A DNA stretch of 64,000 bases from Thioalkalivibrio sp. ALE31 (GTDB lineage: Bacteria > Pseudomonadota > Gammaproteobacteria > Ectothiorhodospirales > Ectothiorhodospiraceae), in NCBI RefSeq assembly GCF_000377405.1, contig NZ_KB905023.1:124001-188000 (forward strand), given 5' to 3'. The notes beneath the pieces were generated by a model that worked only from the letters and a program-made list of their open reading frames with translations, was not told where the DNA came from and searched no databases. This document shows positions 38,412-47,871 of this stretch, in pieces (the stretch's first letter is position 1; each line of letters starts with the position of its first letter). The position numbers and the translations under genes were made by a program.

Positions 38412-38870
38412 TCAGTCACTACCCAGGTTGGTCATGAAACGACCAATGAGGTTCTCCAGCACCAGGGCCGACTGGGTAAACATCAGCTCGTCGCCGTCCT
38501 GCAGGGTTTCGTAGTCGCCGCCCGGCTCCAGGGCGATGTACTGCTCGCCCAGCAGCCCCGCGGTATGGATGGCCGCCTGCGTATCCATCGGCAGATAGTC
38601 GTGCTCCGAGCGGATGGCGAGGGTCACCTCGGCGCGGAAGCGCTCCGGATCGTAGCGGATATCCGCAACCCGGCCGATGCGCACACCCGAGACCGTGACC
38701 GGGGCCCGGGTCTTGAGCCCGCCGATGTTGTCGAAGTAGCCGGTCACCGTGTAGGTGTCGCGGTCGTGGTAGTCGGTCACGTTGCTGACCTGGACCGCCA
38801 GGTAGAACAGCGCCCCGATGCCCAGCAGTACGAAGACACCCACTGCCAGTTCGAAGAAACGTACCTTCAT
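38412..38870 (-). CDS. mlaD: MCE-domain protein MlaD
   Basis: The MCE-domain subunit (152 residues) that forms the hexameric lipid channel of the Mla transporter on the periplasmic face of the inner membrane. A single N-terminal transmembrane helix (about 5-27) is followed by the MCE fold: VTGYFDNIGGLKTRAPVTVSGVRIGRVADI, then AAIHTAGLLGEQYIALEPGG (about 92-111). Length is normal. Confidence 0.93.
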   Translation of the reverse strand: MKVRFFELAVGVFVLLGIGALFYLAVQVSNVTDYHDRDTYTVTGYFDNIGGLKTRAPVTVSGVRIGRVADIRYDPERFRAEVTLAIRSEHDYLPMDTQAAIHTAGLLGEQYIALEPGGDYETLQDGDELMFTQSALVLENLIGRFMTNLGSD

Positions 38871-38898
38871 ATTGCCACCCTAGGGAAATACTGGTTGG

Positions 38899-39681
38899 TC
38901 AACCCGCGCCGAACATCAGCCCGGTCAGGATGAAATCGAGGCCCAGCACCGCCAGCGACGCGACCACCACCGTTTGCGTGGTCGCGCGCGAGATGCCCTC
39001 GGAGGTCGGCTGCGCGTTGAAGCCCTGGAACACCGCGATCCAGGTCACCACGAAGCCGAACACGATGCTCTTGATCACGCCGGACAGCACATCCTCGTTC
39101 CAGTCGGTCACCGACTGCATCTGCGAGAAGTAGGCGCCGCTGTCCACGCCCAGCAGCCCCACCCCGACGATATAGCCACCCATCACCCCTACGGCGCTGA
39201 AGATCGCGGCCAGCAGCGGCATGGAGAGGAATCCGGCGACAAAGCGTGGCGCGAAGATCCGGCGGTACGGATTCACCGCCATCATCTCCATCGCCGAGAG
39301 CTGCTCCGTGGTCTTCATCAGGCCCAGCTCTGCGGTCAGCGCCGAGCCGGCGCGGCCGGCGAACAGCAGCGCGGTAACCACCGGACCCAGCTCGCGCACC
39401 AGCGACAGCGCCACCACCCCGCCCAGGGCCTCGGCCGCGCCGAAGTTCACCAGCGTGATGTAGCCCTGGTACCCGAGCACCATGCCGACGAACAGCCCCG
39501 ACACGATGATGATCAGCAGCGAGCGCACGCCCACCGAATACACCTGGGCGAGTGTCAGGCCGAACCGACGGATGACGATATCGAGGCTCGCCAGCACCCG
39601 CATCAGGAAGACGAAGGCGCGACCGAACACCACCAGGGCGTTGATCGTGGTCCGGCCCAGCGAGGCAATCGCGTCAGTCAT
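38899..39681 (-). CDS. mlaE: Mla transporter permease MlaE
   Basis: A 260-residue inner-membrane permease of the MlaE family. Five to six hydrophobic helices are seen, with the conserved GYQGYITLVNFGAAEALGGVVALSLVRELGPVVTALLFAGRAGSALTAELG segment that contacts the ATPase, and MKTTEQLSAMEMMAVNPYR after it. The ATG at 39681 overlaps the mlaF stop by 8 bases; a longer reading upstream lies inside mlaF and is a shadow. Confidence 0.93.
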   Translation of the reverse strand: MTDAIASLGRTTINALVVFGRAFVFLMRVLASLDIVIRRFGLTLAQVYSVGVRSLLIIIVSGLFVGMVLGYQGYITLVNFGAAEALGGVVALSLVRELGPVVTALLFAGRAGSALTAELGLMKTTEQLSAMEMMAVNPYRRIFAPRFVAGFLSMPLLAAIFSAVGVMGGYIVGVGLLGVDSGAYFSQMQSVTDWNEDVLSGVIKSIVFGFVVTWIAVFQGFNAQPTSEGISRATTQTVVVASLAVLGLDFILTGLMFGAG

Positions 39682-40507
39682 CGCGGCGCTCCCCCTGTCC
39701 CAGCAGGTCGTCGCGATAGGACGCGCCCGGATAGTGGAACGGCACCGGCCCGTCCGGGCGGCCCTGCAGGAACTGCGCGCTCCAGTCGGAGGCGCGCGCC
39801 TCCAGCTCGTCCGGCGGCCCGGCATCCACCACCCGGCCATTGGCGATCAGCACCACATGGTCGGAGATCGCCATGGCCTCCGCCACATCGTGCGAGACCA
39901 GCACGCTGGTGAGCCCCAGGCTCTCGTTGGTCTGGCGAATCAGGCTGACGATCTGGCCCATGGTGATCGGATCAAGCCCGGTGAACGGTTCGTCGTAGAG
40001 GATCAGGTCCGGGTCCAGCGCGATGGCCCGCGCCAGGGCGACGCGCCGGGCCATGCCCCCGGACAGCGAGGCCGGGTCCAGCTCGCGCGCCGCGCGCAGA
40101 CCCACCGCCTCCAGCTTCAGCAGCACCAGTGCGTGCAGCACATCCTCCGGCAGATCGGTGTGCTCGCGCAGCGGGAAGGCGACGTTCTCGAATACGGAAA
40201 GGTCGGTCAGCAGCGCGCCGCTCTGGAACAGCATGCCCATGCGCTTGCGCAGGGCGTACAGGCGGCGGGTGGAGAGCTTCGCCACCTCCTGGCCATCCAC
40301 CCAGATGCGCCCCGCGTCCGGGCGCAGCTGTCCGCCGATCAGGCGCAGCAGGGTCGTCTTGCCGCTGCCGCTGGGGCCCATCACGGTCGTCACCTGCCCG
40401 CGCGGGATACGCATCGACAAGTCGTCGAAGACCACCTTGCGCCCGCGCCGGAAACGCAGGTTCTCGATCACGATATGCGGACTGTCTGCCACTGCCGGGT
40501 CAGCCAC
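39674..40507 (-). CDS. mlaF: Mla transporter ATPase MlaF
   Basis: The ABC ATPase (277 residues) that powers phospholipid movement by MlaFEDB. Walker A GPSGSGKTTLL (about 46-56), the Q-loop region MLFQSGALLTDLS, signature LSGGMARRVALARAI (about 148-162), Walker B LILYDEPFTGLDP and the switch His in VLVSHDVAEA are all intact. It begins the leftward mlaFEDCB operon, which protects outer-membrane lipid asymmetry. Confidence 0.94.
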   Translation of the reverse strand: MADPAVADSPHIVIENLRFRRGRKVVFDDLSMRIPRGQVTTVMGPSGSGKTTLLRLIGGQLRPDAGRIWVDGQEVAKLSTRRLYALRKRMGMLFQSGALLTDLSVFENVAFPLREHTDLPEDVLHALVLLKLEAVGLRAARELDPASLSGGMARRVALARAIALDPDLILYDEPFTGLDPITMGQIVSLIRQTNESLGLTSVLVSHDVAEAMAISDHVVLIANGRVVDAGPPDELEARASDWSAQFLQGRPDGPVPFHYPGASYRDDLLGQGERRDD

Positions 40508-40580
40508 GCGCGCTCCTCGCCATTAAGAACCCGGAAGTCTGGCCGCCGGCCGGTGGACCGTCAAACCCACGGGGAGATGC

Positions 40581-41234
40581 TCATCCCATTCCCAGTAGCT
40601 GGGCGATGGTCCGAAAGTCCGACAGACGGTCCGGGCGGGCCCGCAGGAAGACCGGAGTCTCGCCGCTTCCGCCGGCCGCACCCAGGGCCTCCACCAGCGC
40701 ACGCCAGCCCGGCGCGCCCAGGCCCGGCTCGGGGGTGATCTGCCAGGCTCCACCCACGGTCGTCGATCCCGTCGGGGCCGGATAAAACAAAGCCGCCTCG
40801 GCGTGGGTGATCGTATGTGGCTCACCGGGTCCATAGACCATCAGTCGCGCCAGGCCGGCCGCCTCGAGCGCCTCCCGGATTGCCGAGACCTGCGCCGCCG
40901 TCATCGGCCCCGGCGCCACTGCCTGCAGACAGGGGCCCGCGGCCTCGGCAAGCGCGAGCGCCCGCGCGGCCCCCGACTCGGGCGTAACCTCCGCCGGCCA
41001 CTCGAGCGTCAGCCGCAGCGCGGGGGCGACGGCCTCGTCCCAGTCGCCGAACGCGGGGGCCGAGGTCTCCAGCCACAGCGCGGCGGGCAGCAGCAGGCGG
41101 CTGTGATAGTGGGTGTAATACTCGAGTTGCCACTCGCGCGGCAGATCCTCCGGGAAGAAGCCTTCCCACCAGTCCTCGCCGGGGCCCGCGACTCCGGCGG
41201 CCTGCAGCGCCAGCGCTTCCTGATCGTTCGTCAT
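40581..41234 (-). CDS. Conserved hypothetical protein, function unknown
   Basis: A 217-residue acidic, probably cytosolic protein with no signal peptide. The N-terminal EDWWEGFFPEDLPREWQLEYYTHYHSRLLLP recalls the F/YPEDLPxxWxLxYY pattern of a small uncharacterised proteobacterial family distantly reminiscent of DUF72. The middle is Ala-rich and helical; the end has PVFLRARPDRLSDFRTI. It precedes mlaF in the same direction (74-base gap) and is divergent from the flavin monooxygenase gene. I do not assign a function. Confidence 0.55.
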   Translation of the reverse strand: MTNDQEALALQAAGVAGPGEDWWEGFFPEDLPREWQLEYYTHYHSRLLLPAALWLETSAPAFGDWDEAVAPALRLTLEWPAEVTPESGAARALALAEAAGPCLQAVAPGPMTAAQVSAIREALEAAGLARLMVYGPGEPHTITHAEAALFYPAPTGSTTVGGAWQITPEPGLGAPGWRALVEALGAAGGSGETPVFLRARPDRLSDFRTIAQLLGMG

Positions 41235-41336
41235 GTCTCTCCTTCCGTGCCGTCACCGCCCGACCATCACCACGTTGTAACCGTATCCTCGCGCAGTCTG
41301 CTTGTATCGCCCCCGTGCGCGCGGCACAGTTGCGCC

Positions 41337-42434
41337 ATGCGCTTCGACCTGTTCCATGAACTCTCGGTGCCCGACTTCCTGCAGACCTCCGAATCGGAGG
41401 TGCTGGAGAACACCCTGCGCCTGTGGGAGCGGGCCGACCGCCTGGGCTTCGGCACCGCCTGGCTGGTGGAACACCACCTGATGCCGGAGTTCTCGCACTC
41501 CACCGCGCCGGACCTGGTCCTGGCCGCCGCCAGCCAGCGCACCGAGCACCTGCGCCTGGGGCTCGGCGTAGTGCCCCTGCCCTACCACCACCCGCTGCGG
41601 GTGGCCCAGCGGGTCGGCATGCTGGACCAGCTCTCCGGCGGTCGGCTGGACCTCGGCATCGGACGCGGCTTCTCGCCGCGCGAATATGCCACATTCGGGG
41701 CCGAGATGAGCGAGTCCCGCGCGCGGGTCGATGCCGGGCTGGACGCGCTGCGCCAGGCCTTCGCGACCGGCCGCATCACCCAGGACGGCCCGTTCCATCA
41801 CCTGGACGACGTGCCCGTGATGCCGCGCCCGGTGCAGGCCCCGCACCCGCCGATCTGGACCGCCGCGGTCAGCCCGGAGTCCTTCACCTGGGCGGCCGAG
41901 CAGGGCATCGGGGCGCTGGCGGGCCCGTTCAAGCCCTGGCAGATGATCCGCGAGGACATCCGCCTGTACCACGAGGCCTGGGATGCCTCGCGCACCGATA
42001 TCGCCCATCCGCCGCGCGTCGGCATGACGCTTGGAGTCCTGTGCCTGCCGGACGGCAAACGCGCCCGGCGCGAGGCCAAGCCCGCGTTCGAGTGGTTCTA
42101 TCGCCACATGTTCCAGCAGACCCTGCCGGTGCTGGAACGCCTGATCGACGGCTACGACTACTACCGTTCGCTGGGCCGCTTCCGCCATCTGGTCAAGGCC
42201 GGGATCAACCTGAAGATCCTCGATATGCTGGGCATGACGCTGGTCGGCACGCCCGCCGAGTGTCGCGAGCGCATCGAGGGACTGCGCGAGGCGGGGGTCG
42301 ACCAGGTCCTGCTCGCCTTCGGCGCCGGCGCCGTCCCGCAGGCCCTGGCCGAGGAGTCCATGGACTGCTTCGCGGAGGAGGTCATGCCCGCGTTCGCCGA
42401 TCCCGCTCCAGCCGTCGCCCGTAGCGCGACCTGA
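41337..42434 (+). CDS. Luciferase-like flavin-dependent monooxygenase
   Basis: A 365-residue (beta/alpha)8-barrel monooxygenase of the bacterial-luciferase-like superfamily, using reduced FMN or F420. Family segments: MRFDLFHELSVPD, WLVEHHLMPEFSHSTAPDLVLAAASQRT, LRLGLGVVPLPYHHPLRVAQRVGMLDQLSGGRLDLGIGRGF (the LLM signature, about 78-117) and GTPAECRERIEGLREAGVDQVLL near the C-terminus. The substrate is unknown. The coding region begins at the ATG at 41337; the open frame extends upstream through the divergent gene without support. It is followed after 15 bases by an epimerase gene, so the pair may act together. Confidence 0.82.
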   Translation: MRFDLFHELSVPDFLQTSESEVLENTLRLWERADRLGFGTAWLVEHHLMPEFSHSTAPDLVLAAASQRTEHLRLGLGVVPLPYHHPLRVAQRVGMLDQLSGGRLDLGIGRGFSPREYATFGAEMSESRARVDAGLDALRQAFATGRITQDGPFHHLDDVPVMPRPVQAPHPPIWTAAVSPESFTWAAEQGIGALAGPFKPWQMIREDIRLYHEAWDASRTDIAHPPRVGMTLGVLCLPDGKRARREAKPAFEWFYRHMFQQTLPVLERLIDGYDYYRSLGRFRHLVKAGINLKILDMLGMTLVGTPAECRERIEGLREAGVDQVLLAFGAGAVPQALAEESMDCFAEEVMPAFADPAPAVARSAT

Positions 42435-42449
42435 GGGCCACACGGACCC

Positions 42450-43376
42450 ATGCATATCGCCGTGACCGGCGCGGCCGGATGCGTGGGACAGGCCCTGCTG
42501 CCCGCCCTGGCGCGCGAGCCGGCGATCCTGCGCATCCTCGCGCTGGACCGGACCCCGCCGGCACTCCCCCCGCCGGGAGGCGCCGCCGTCTGCGAGGCCC
42601 GGGTGGGCGACCTGACGCGGCTCCGGCCGGAGGATCTGGCCGGGGTCGACACCCTGGTGCACCTCGCCTTCCAGTTGATGGGGGGCCACGGCCGCCGCCA
42701 CGACCGTGCCTGGGTCCGGCAGCAGAATGTCGCCCTCAGTGATCAGGTCTTTCGGACCGCGATCGCCGCCGGCGTGCGCCACCTCGTGTTCCTGTCCAGC
42801 GCCGCGGTCTACGGCCCCTGGCCGGACAGCCCGCAGCCCCTGACCGAAGACCACCCGACCCGGCCGCGCTTCCCCTATGCAGAGGACAAGGTGGCCGTGG
42901 AGCAGGCCCTGCGCGCCCTCGCCCGCGAACGCCCTGAATGCCGCGTGACCATCCTGCGCCCACCCGCGATCGTCGGGCCGCATGCGCACCCGCTGCTGCT
43001 GCAGATCGCCCGCGGACGTTTCTATCCCGCCGCGGGCGAGCAGCCGGTGCAGATCCTGTGGGAGGACGACGCCGCGGCGGCGATCGCCCGCAGCGTGACC
43101 ACCCGCACACAGGGCACCTTCAATCTGGGGGCCGAACCCGCCTGGTCACTGCGGGCCATGGCTCGCCACCAGCGGCGCTGGGGGGTACCGGTCCCCCTGG
43201 GACTGATCCGCGCCCTGCACCCGCTGGCCTGGCGCCTGAGCGCCCGCGCGGGCGACCCCGGGTGGGTGCGCGGGCTGGACGGCCCGCTGGTGCTGGACTG
43301 CGCCCGCGCCCGCGAGCAGCTGGGCTGGGCCCCGCGGGTCAGTACCGCCGCGTGCCTGGAGCGCCTGCGCCACTGA
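42450..43376 (+). CDS. NAD-dependent epimerase/dehydratase family protein
   Basis: A 308-residue extended short-chain dehydrogenase. The N-terminal MHIAVTGAAGCVGQALLPAL contains the nucleotide-binding G-x-x-G-x-x-G, LVHLAFQLMGG follows, HLVFLSSAAVYG carries the active Ser, and YAEDKVAVEQAL has the Tyr and Lys in Y-x3-K form. The C-terminal half is typical of nucleotide-sugar or UDP-galactose-4-epimerase-like proteins. The substrate is unknown. Adjacent to the luciferase-like gene. Confidence 0.8.
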   Translation: MHIAVTGAAGCVGQALLPALAREPAILRILALDRTPPALPPPGGAAVCEARVGDLTRLRPEDLAGVDTLVHLAFQLMGGHGRRHDRAWVRQQNVALSDQVFRTAIAAGVRHLVFLSSAAVYGPWPDSPQPLTEDHPTRPRFPYAEDKVAVEQALRALARERPECRVTILRPPAIVGPHAHPLLLQIARGRFYPAAGEQPVQILWEDDAAAAIARSVTTRTQGTFNLGAEPAWSLRAMARHQRRWGVPVPLGLIRALHPLAWRLSARAGDPGWVRGLDGPLVLDCARAREQLGWAPRVSTAACLERLRH

Positions 43377-43432
43377 CACAGCGCCCCAATCCGCTACAAT
43401 CGCGGCCTGACCGTTCGGGACCCGTCTGCCCC

Positions 43433-44410
43433 ATGGCCCTACCCATCGCCGCCGTCATCGTCGGCCTGATCCTGCTGACCTGGAGTGCCGACCGCTTCGT
43501 GTTCGGCGCCTCCGCCTTTGCCCGCGGGGTCGGCGTGAGCCCGCTGGTCATCGGCCTGACCATTGTCGCCTTCGGCACCTCGGCCCCGGAACTCGTGGTC
43601 TCGGTCCTCGCGAGCCTGCAGGGCAACCCGGGCGTGGCGGTAGGCAACGCGATCGGCTCGAACATCGCTAACATCGCACTGGTGCTGGGGGCCGCCGCGG
43701 TGGTCGCACCACTGGCGATTGGCCGCGGCATGGTTCGCCGCGAACTGCCGATCCTGTTGCTGGTCAGCTTCGGCGTACTGCTCCTGCTGGTCGGCGGCGA
43801 GCTGGGCCGGATGGAAGGCATCGCCCTGCTCGCGGGACTGACCGCATTCACCGCCTGGATGGCGTTGACCGCCCGCCGCGCGCAACAGGCCTCGGGCGAG
43901 GATGCCCCCGAAGTCGTGCGCGGCATGGTGGAGACCATCCCGGACAGCGATCGCCTCGGTCCCGCGATTGCGTGGCTGGTGTTCGGGCTGCTGCTCCTGC
44001 TGGCCAGCAGCCAGGCCCTGGTCTGGGGCGCGGTGGAAATCGCCGAACAACTGGGAGTCAGCGATCTCGTCATCGGCCTGACCATCGTCGCGATCGGCAC
44101 CAGCCTGCCCGAGCTGGCCACATCGGTGGTCGCCGCCTTCCGCCGCGAGGCGGGGCTGGCGATCGGCAACGTGGTCGGCTCCAACCTGTTCAACCTGCTC
44201 GCGGTGCTGGCGGTTCCGGCCCTGATCGCGCCGCTGGCAATCGACGCCGACGTCCTCGCACGCGACTATCCCGTGATGCTGGCACTGACGGTGGCCCTGT
44301 TCCTGATCGCGCTGGGCCGCCGGGGACAGATCCTGCGCTGGCAGGGCGCCCTTCTCCTCGTCGCCTTCGCAAGCTACCTTGTCTATTTGGGAATTACGGC
44401 AACTGCATGA
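43433..44410 (+). CDS. Calcium/sodium antiporter, CaCA family (YrbG type)
   Basis: A 325-residue membrane exchanger with about ten transmembrane helices. The two inverted alpha repeats are clear: GLTIVAFGTSAPELVVS (about 43-59) with GNAIGSNIANIALVLG, and GLTIVAIGTSLPELATS (about 218-234) with GNVVGSNLFNLLAVL. The acidic Glu of each PEL motif binds the cation. YrbG lies in this position before kdsD in E. coli. The stop overlaps the kdsD start (ATGA). Confidence 0.9.
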   Translation: MALPIAAVIVGLILLTWSADRFVFGASAFARGVGVSPLVIGLTIVAFGTSAPELVVSVLASLQGNPGVAVGNAIGSNIANIALVLGAAAVVAPLAIGRGMVRRELPILLLVSFGVLLLLVGGELGRMEGIALLAGLTAFTAWMALTARRAQQASGEDAPEVVRGMVETIPDSDRLGPAIAWLVFGLLLLLASSQALVWGAVEIAEQLGVSDLVIGLTIVAIGTSLPELATSVVAAFRREAGLAIGNVVGSNLFNLLAVLAVPALIAPLAIDADVLARDYPVMLALTVALFLIALGRRGQILRWQGALLLVAFASYLVYLGITATA

Positions 44411-45384
44411 ACTTCAACCCCGAAACCACCCGCAACCTGGCCCTGGCCGTCCTCAACGACGAGGCCGAGGCCGTGCACAACCTCGCCCGGCGCATCGACG
44501 ACAGCTTCCTCGAGGCCTGCCGCTGCATCCTCGAGTGCAAGGGCCGCGTGATCGTCACCGGCATGGGCAAGTCCGGGCACATCGGCAGCAAGCTGGCCGC
44601 GACCCTGGCCTCCACCGGCACCCCCGCGTTCTTCGTGCACCCGGGCGAGGCCAGCCATGGTGATCTCGGGATGATCACCCGCGAGGATGTGGTCATCGCG
44701 CTGTCGAACTCCGGCGAGACCGACGAAATCCTCACCATCCTGCCGCTGATCCGGCGCCTGGGCGTGCCGCTGATCGCGATGACCGGCAACCCCGGCTCGC
44801 GTCTGGGCGCCGACGCCACCGTGCACCTCGACGTCAGTGTCGAGCGCGAGGCCTGCCCGCTGGGCCTGGCCCCCACCTCCAGCACCACCGCGGCGCTGGC
44901 GATGGGCGACGCCCTGGCGGTCGCGGTACTGGATGCACGCGGCTTCACCGCCAACGACTTCGCCCGCTCGCACCCTGGCGGCCGGCTGGGCCGGCGGCTG
45001 CTGGTGCATGTCGCCGACATCATGCACACCGGCGACGCGATCCCGCGCATCACGCCGGAGGCCCCGCTGAAGGACGCCCTGTTCGAGATCACCCGCAAGG
45101 GCCTCGGGCTGGTGATCGTGGCCGGCGCCGACGACCGCATCCAGGGCGTGTTCACCGATGGCGACCTGCGCCGCACCCTGGATGCCGGGCACAGCCTGGA
45201 CGGCCTGACCATCGGCGAGGCGATGACCACCGGCGGCCACACCGCGCAGCCCGACTGGCTGGCGGTCACAGCACTCGAGACCATGGAGAGCCGGCGCATC
45301 AACGCCCTGCCGGTCACCGACGCCGACCAGCGCCTGGTCGGCGTGATCAACATGCACGACCTGCTGCGCGCCGGGGTGGCCTGA
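44407..45384 (+). CDS. kdsD: D-arabinose-5-phosphate isomerase
   Basis: KdsD interconverts ribulose 5-phosphate and arabinose 5-phosphate, the first step of Kdo synthesis for lipopolysaccharide. The 325-residue protein has an N-terminal SIS domain (about 30-190; GMGKSGHIGSKLAATLASTGTPAFFVHPGEASHGDLG, SNSGETDEI, TSSTTAALAMGDALA) and two CBS domains (about 205-320; VADIMHTGDAIPRI and IGEAMTTGGHTAQP). It overlaps kdsC downstream by one base. Confidence 0.94.
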   Translation: MNFNPETTRNLALAVLNDEAEAVHNLARRIDDSFLEACRCILECKGRVIVTGMGKSGHIGSKLAATLASTGTPAFFVHPGEASHGDLGMITREDVVIALSNSGETDEILTILPLIRRLGVPLIAMTGNPGSRLGADATVHLDVSVEREACPLGLAPTSSTTAALAMGDALAVAVLDARGFTANDFARSHPGGRLGRRLLVHVADIMHTGDAIPRITPEAPLKDALFEITRKGLGLVIVAGADDRIQGVFTDGDLRRTLDAGHSLDGLTIGEAMTTGGHTAQPDWLAVTALETMESRRINALPVTDADQRLVGVINMHDLLRAGVA

Positions 45385-45923
45385 TGAACCTGGATGCCGC
45401 GACCCTGCGCACCCGCCAGCAGGCCGTACGCCTGCTTATCCTGGACGTGGACGGCGTGCTGACCGACGGCAGCCTGTTCCTGGGCGATGGCGGCGAGCAG
45501 TACAAGGCCTTCAACAGCCGCGACGGCCACGGGATCCGCCTGGCGCTGGACGGCGGCCTCGACATCGCCATCCTGACCGGGCGCACCTCCGGGGTGGTCG
45601 AACACCGCATGCGGGACCTGGGCGTGGAGCACCTGATCCAGGGTCGCCGCGACAAGGGCGAGGCCCTGCACGAGTTGCTGCAGCGCACCGGCCATGACCC
45701 GGCGGAAGCCGCCTTCATGGGCGACGACATCGTCGATCTGCCGGCCATGCAGCGGGTCGGGCTCGGGATCGCGGTCGGGGACGCCCACCCGCTGGTATGC
45801 CGCCACGCCCAGTGGGTCACCGAGGCCCACGGCGGGCGCGGCGCCGTGCGCGAGGCCTGCGAGGGGCTGCTGGCCGCGCAGGACCGGCTGGACGCCCTAC
45901 TCGAGACCTACCTGAACGGATGA
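45384..45923 (+). CDS. kdsC: 3-deoxy-D-manno-octulosonate 8-phosphate phosphatase
   Basis: KdsC hydrolyses Kdo-8-phosphate to Kdo. It is a small tetrameric HAD phosphatase (179 residues). Motif I LLILDVDGVLTDGSL with the nucleophile Asp, motif II TGRTSG, the QGRRDKGEAL Lys region and motif III FMGDDIVDLPAM are all present. Start overlaps the kdsD stop (TGATG) and the end overlaps the lptC start (ATGA). Confidence 0.95.
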   Translation: MNLDAATLRTRQQAVRLLILDVDGVLTDGSLFLGDGGEQYKAFNSRDGHGIRLALDGGLDIAILTGRTSGVVEHRMRDLGVEHLIQGRRDKGEALHELLQRTGHDPAEAAFMGDDIVDLPAMQRVGLGIAVGDAHPLVCRHAQWVTEAHGGRGAVREACEGLLAAQDRLDALLETYLNG

Positions 45924-46507
45924 GCCGGCGGAGACGCAACCGGTACGGTCTGGCGCCGCCGTTGGTCCTGTTCACGCTGGCGTGCGCAAGCCCCGCAACC
46001 GCCGAGGTCACCCCGCCCGAGGGCGAGGTGACCCTGCAGATCGACGGATTCACGCTGCACGCCACCGGCGACGACGGTGAGCGGACCCACCGGCTGCAGG
46101 GCACCCGACTGCGCGAATTCGGCCGCGACGGGCCGCAGTGGGTGGATGACCCGGAACTCGACCTGTTCGCCGATGGCGGTATCGAATGGCGCTGGACCGC
46201 CCCGGCGGCCCTGCACCGCCCGGCTGACGAAACCCTGGACCTGGTCGGCCCCACCCACGGCGTACAACCAGCCCGCGGCGAACGCGTGCAGACGGTCATC
46301 GACTCGCGGGATGTACGCATCGCCACAGACACCATGATCGCCACCTCGGACGCCCTCTCCACCCTGAACCAGCCCGGGCTGTTCCAGCGCGGCACCGGCC
46401 TGCGCGTGGACTCGCGAGCGGATACCATAGAGCTGTTCCATGACGTGTACTCGCTCTACAGCGAGGCGAGCGAGGAGGACCCCGCGCATGACCCCGATCC
46501 CGAATAG
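45920..46507 (+). CDS. lptC: LPS export protein LptC
   Basis: LptC is a bitopic inner-membrane protein that passes LPS from LptB2FG to periplasmic LptA. The 195-residue protein has a basic N-terminus (MSRRRRNRYG), an N-terminal hydrophobic segment and the OstA/LptC beta-jellyroll-type core (for example VTLQIDGFTLHATGDDGERTHRLQG and VRIATDTMIATSDALSTLNQPG). The hydrophobic segment is short and ends ATA-E, more like a signal peptide than usual. Identification leans on position between kdsC and lptA. Confidence 0.85.
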   Translation: MSRRRRNRYGLAPPLVLFTLACASPATAEVTPPEGEVTLQIDGFTLHATGDDGERTHRLQGTRLREFGRDGPQWVDDPELDLFADGGIEWRWTAPAALHRPADETLDLVGPTHGVQPARGERVQTVIDSRDVRIATDTMIATSDALSTLNQPGLFQRGTGLRVDSRADTIELFHDVYSLYSEASEEDPAHDPDPE

Positions 46508-47015
46508 CCGCCGCCTGCCGGGCCTGCTTGCGGCGGCCGGCCTCCTCTCCGCCCTGCTGGCGACGCCGGCCCTGGGCCAGCAGGGGTCGGGACCCTCGCT
46601 GCCGGTGGAGATCACCGCCGACCACGCGGAGATGGACGAACGCCAGGGCCTGGGCACCTACACCGGGGACGTGATCGTGATCCGCGGCGACATGACGCTG
46701 GAGGCCGACACGGTCTACGTGCGCACCCGGGATCGTCGCCCCTACGAGATGGAGGCCCACGGCGAGCCGGCCCGCCTGGAATCCCCCGACCCCGAGACCG
46801 GCGAGATGCGCATCGCCACCGCGCTGCGCATCGACTACCTGCTGAACGATGACCGCATGATCCTCACCGACCAGGCCCATGTGATCACCGCCAGCGAAGA
46901 GGCGCGCGGCAAGCGCATCACCTACGACCTGACCACCGACGTGATCGAGGCCGAACGCGGCGAGGACGACAGCGAACGCGTACGCATCACCATCCAGCCA
47001 CGCGACGACGAATGA
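46488..47015 (+). CDS. lptA: LPS transport periplasmic protein LptA
   Basis: LptA forms the beta-jellyroll bridge that carries LPS across the periplasm. The 175-residue precursor has a signal peptide (about 1-27, ending ALG-Q) and the OstA-type domain: [40 protein letters not shown], then [15 protein letters not shown]. Start at the ATG inside the lptC end (20-base overlap) with GAGGAGG upstream. It overlaps lptB by 4 bases. Confidence 0.93.
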   Translation: MTPIPNSRRLPGLLAAAGLLSALLATPALGQQGSGPSLPVEITADHAEMDERQGLGTYTGDVIVIRGDMTLEADTVYVRTRDRRPYEMEAHGEPARLESPDPETGEMRIATALRIDYLLNDDRMILTDQAHVITASEEARGKRITYDLTTDVIEAERGEDDSERVRITIQPRDDE

Positions 47016-47782
47016 ACGCACCCGCCACCAGCCCGGCGCCAGCACCCGCCGAGGCCCGTGATCGCCTGATCGGGCGCGAACTGACCAAGCGCTACGGCCA
47101 GCGCACCGTGCTCGACCAGGTGGATGTCGACCTCGCACCGGGCGAGGTGGTCGGCCTGCTGGGTCCCAACGGCGCCGGCAAGACCACCTGCTTCTACAGC
47201 CTGGTCGGGCTGATCCGCCCTAACGCCGGGCGCATCACCCTGGGCGGGCACGACATCACCCGCGCGCCCATCCACGTGCGCGCCCGCGCCGGTCTCGGCT
47301 ACCTGCCCCAGGAGGCCTCGATCTTTCGCCGCCTGAGCGTGTGGGACAACCTGCAGGCCGTGCTGGAACTGCGTCCCGGACTGGACCGCCACGAACGCCG
47401 GCGTATCGGCGACGCGCTGATCGAGGAGTTTCAGCTCGAGACCGTGCGCCACAGCCCCGGGATCGCGCTGTCCGGCGGCGAACGTCGGCGCGCCGAGATT
47501 GCGCGGGCCCTGGCCGGTGACCCGCAATTCATCTGCCTGGACGAGCCCTTTGCCGGGGTGGACCCGATCTCGGTGGGCGATATCCAGGATGTAATTCGCC
47601 ACCTTGCAGCGCGCGGCATCGGGGTTCTGATCTCCGATCACAACGTGCGCGAGACCCTCGGGATCTGCCACAGGGCCTATATTCTGAGCGAGGGGCGCCT
47701 GCTGGCCGCCGGGACACCCGACGAGCTACTGGCCGACCCCCAGGTGCGCCGGGTCTATCTCGGCGAGAATTTCCGCCTGTGA
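47012..47782 (+). CDS. lptB: LPS export ABC ATPase LptB
   Basis: The ATPase of the LptB2FG LPS extractor. A 256-residue ABC protein: Walker [17 protein letters not shown] (about 51-66), Q-loop [17 protein letters not shown], signature [15 protein letters not shown] (about 153-167), Walker [17 protein letters not shown], and switch [12 protein letters not shown]. The [10 protein letters not shown] and DHNVRE segments are specific to LptB. An extra N-terminal stretch of about 20 residues, rich in Ala/Pro, precedes the core. Confidence 0.95.
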   Translation: MNAPATSPAPAPAEARDRLIGRELTKRYGQRTVLDQVDVDLAPGEVVGLLGPNGAGKTTCFYSLVGLIRPNAGRITLGGHDITRAPIHVRARAGLGYLPQEASIFRRLSVWDNLQAVLELRPGLDRHERRRIGDALIEEFQLETVRHSPGIALSGGERRRAEIARALAGDPQFICLDEPFAGVDPISVGDIQDVIRHLAARGIGVLISDHNVRETLGICHRAYILSEGRLLAAGTPDELLADPQVRRVYLGENFRL

Positions 47783-47871
47783 TGCCGGCACGCGCACAAC
47801 CCGCGCCGGTGCACAAACCACGAGGCACGATTTAAGATCGCTCTTATGGTCACCCGCGCCCCGCACAGCCA

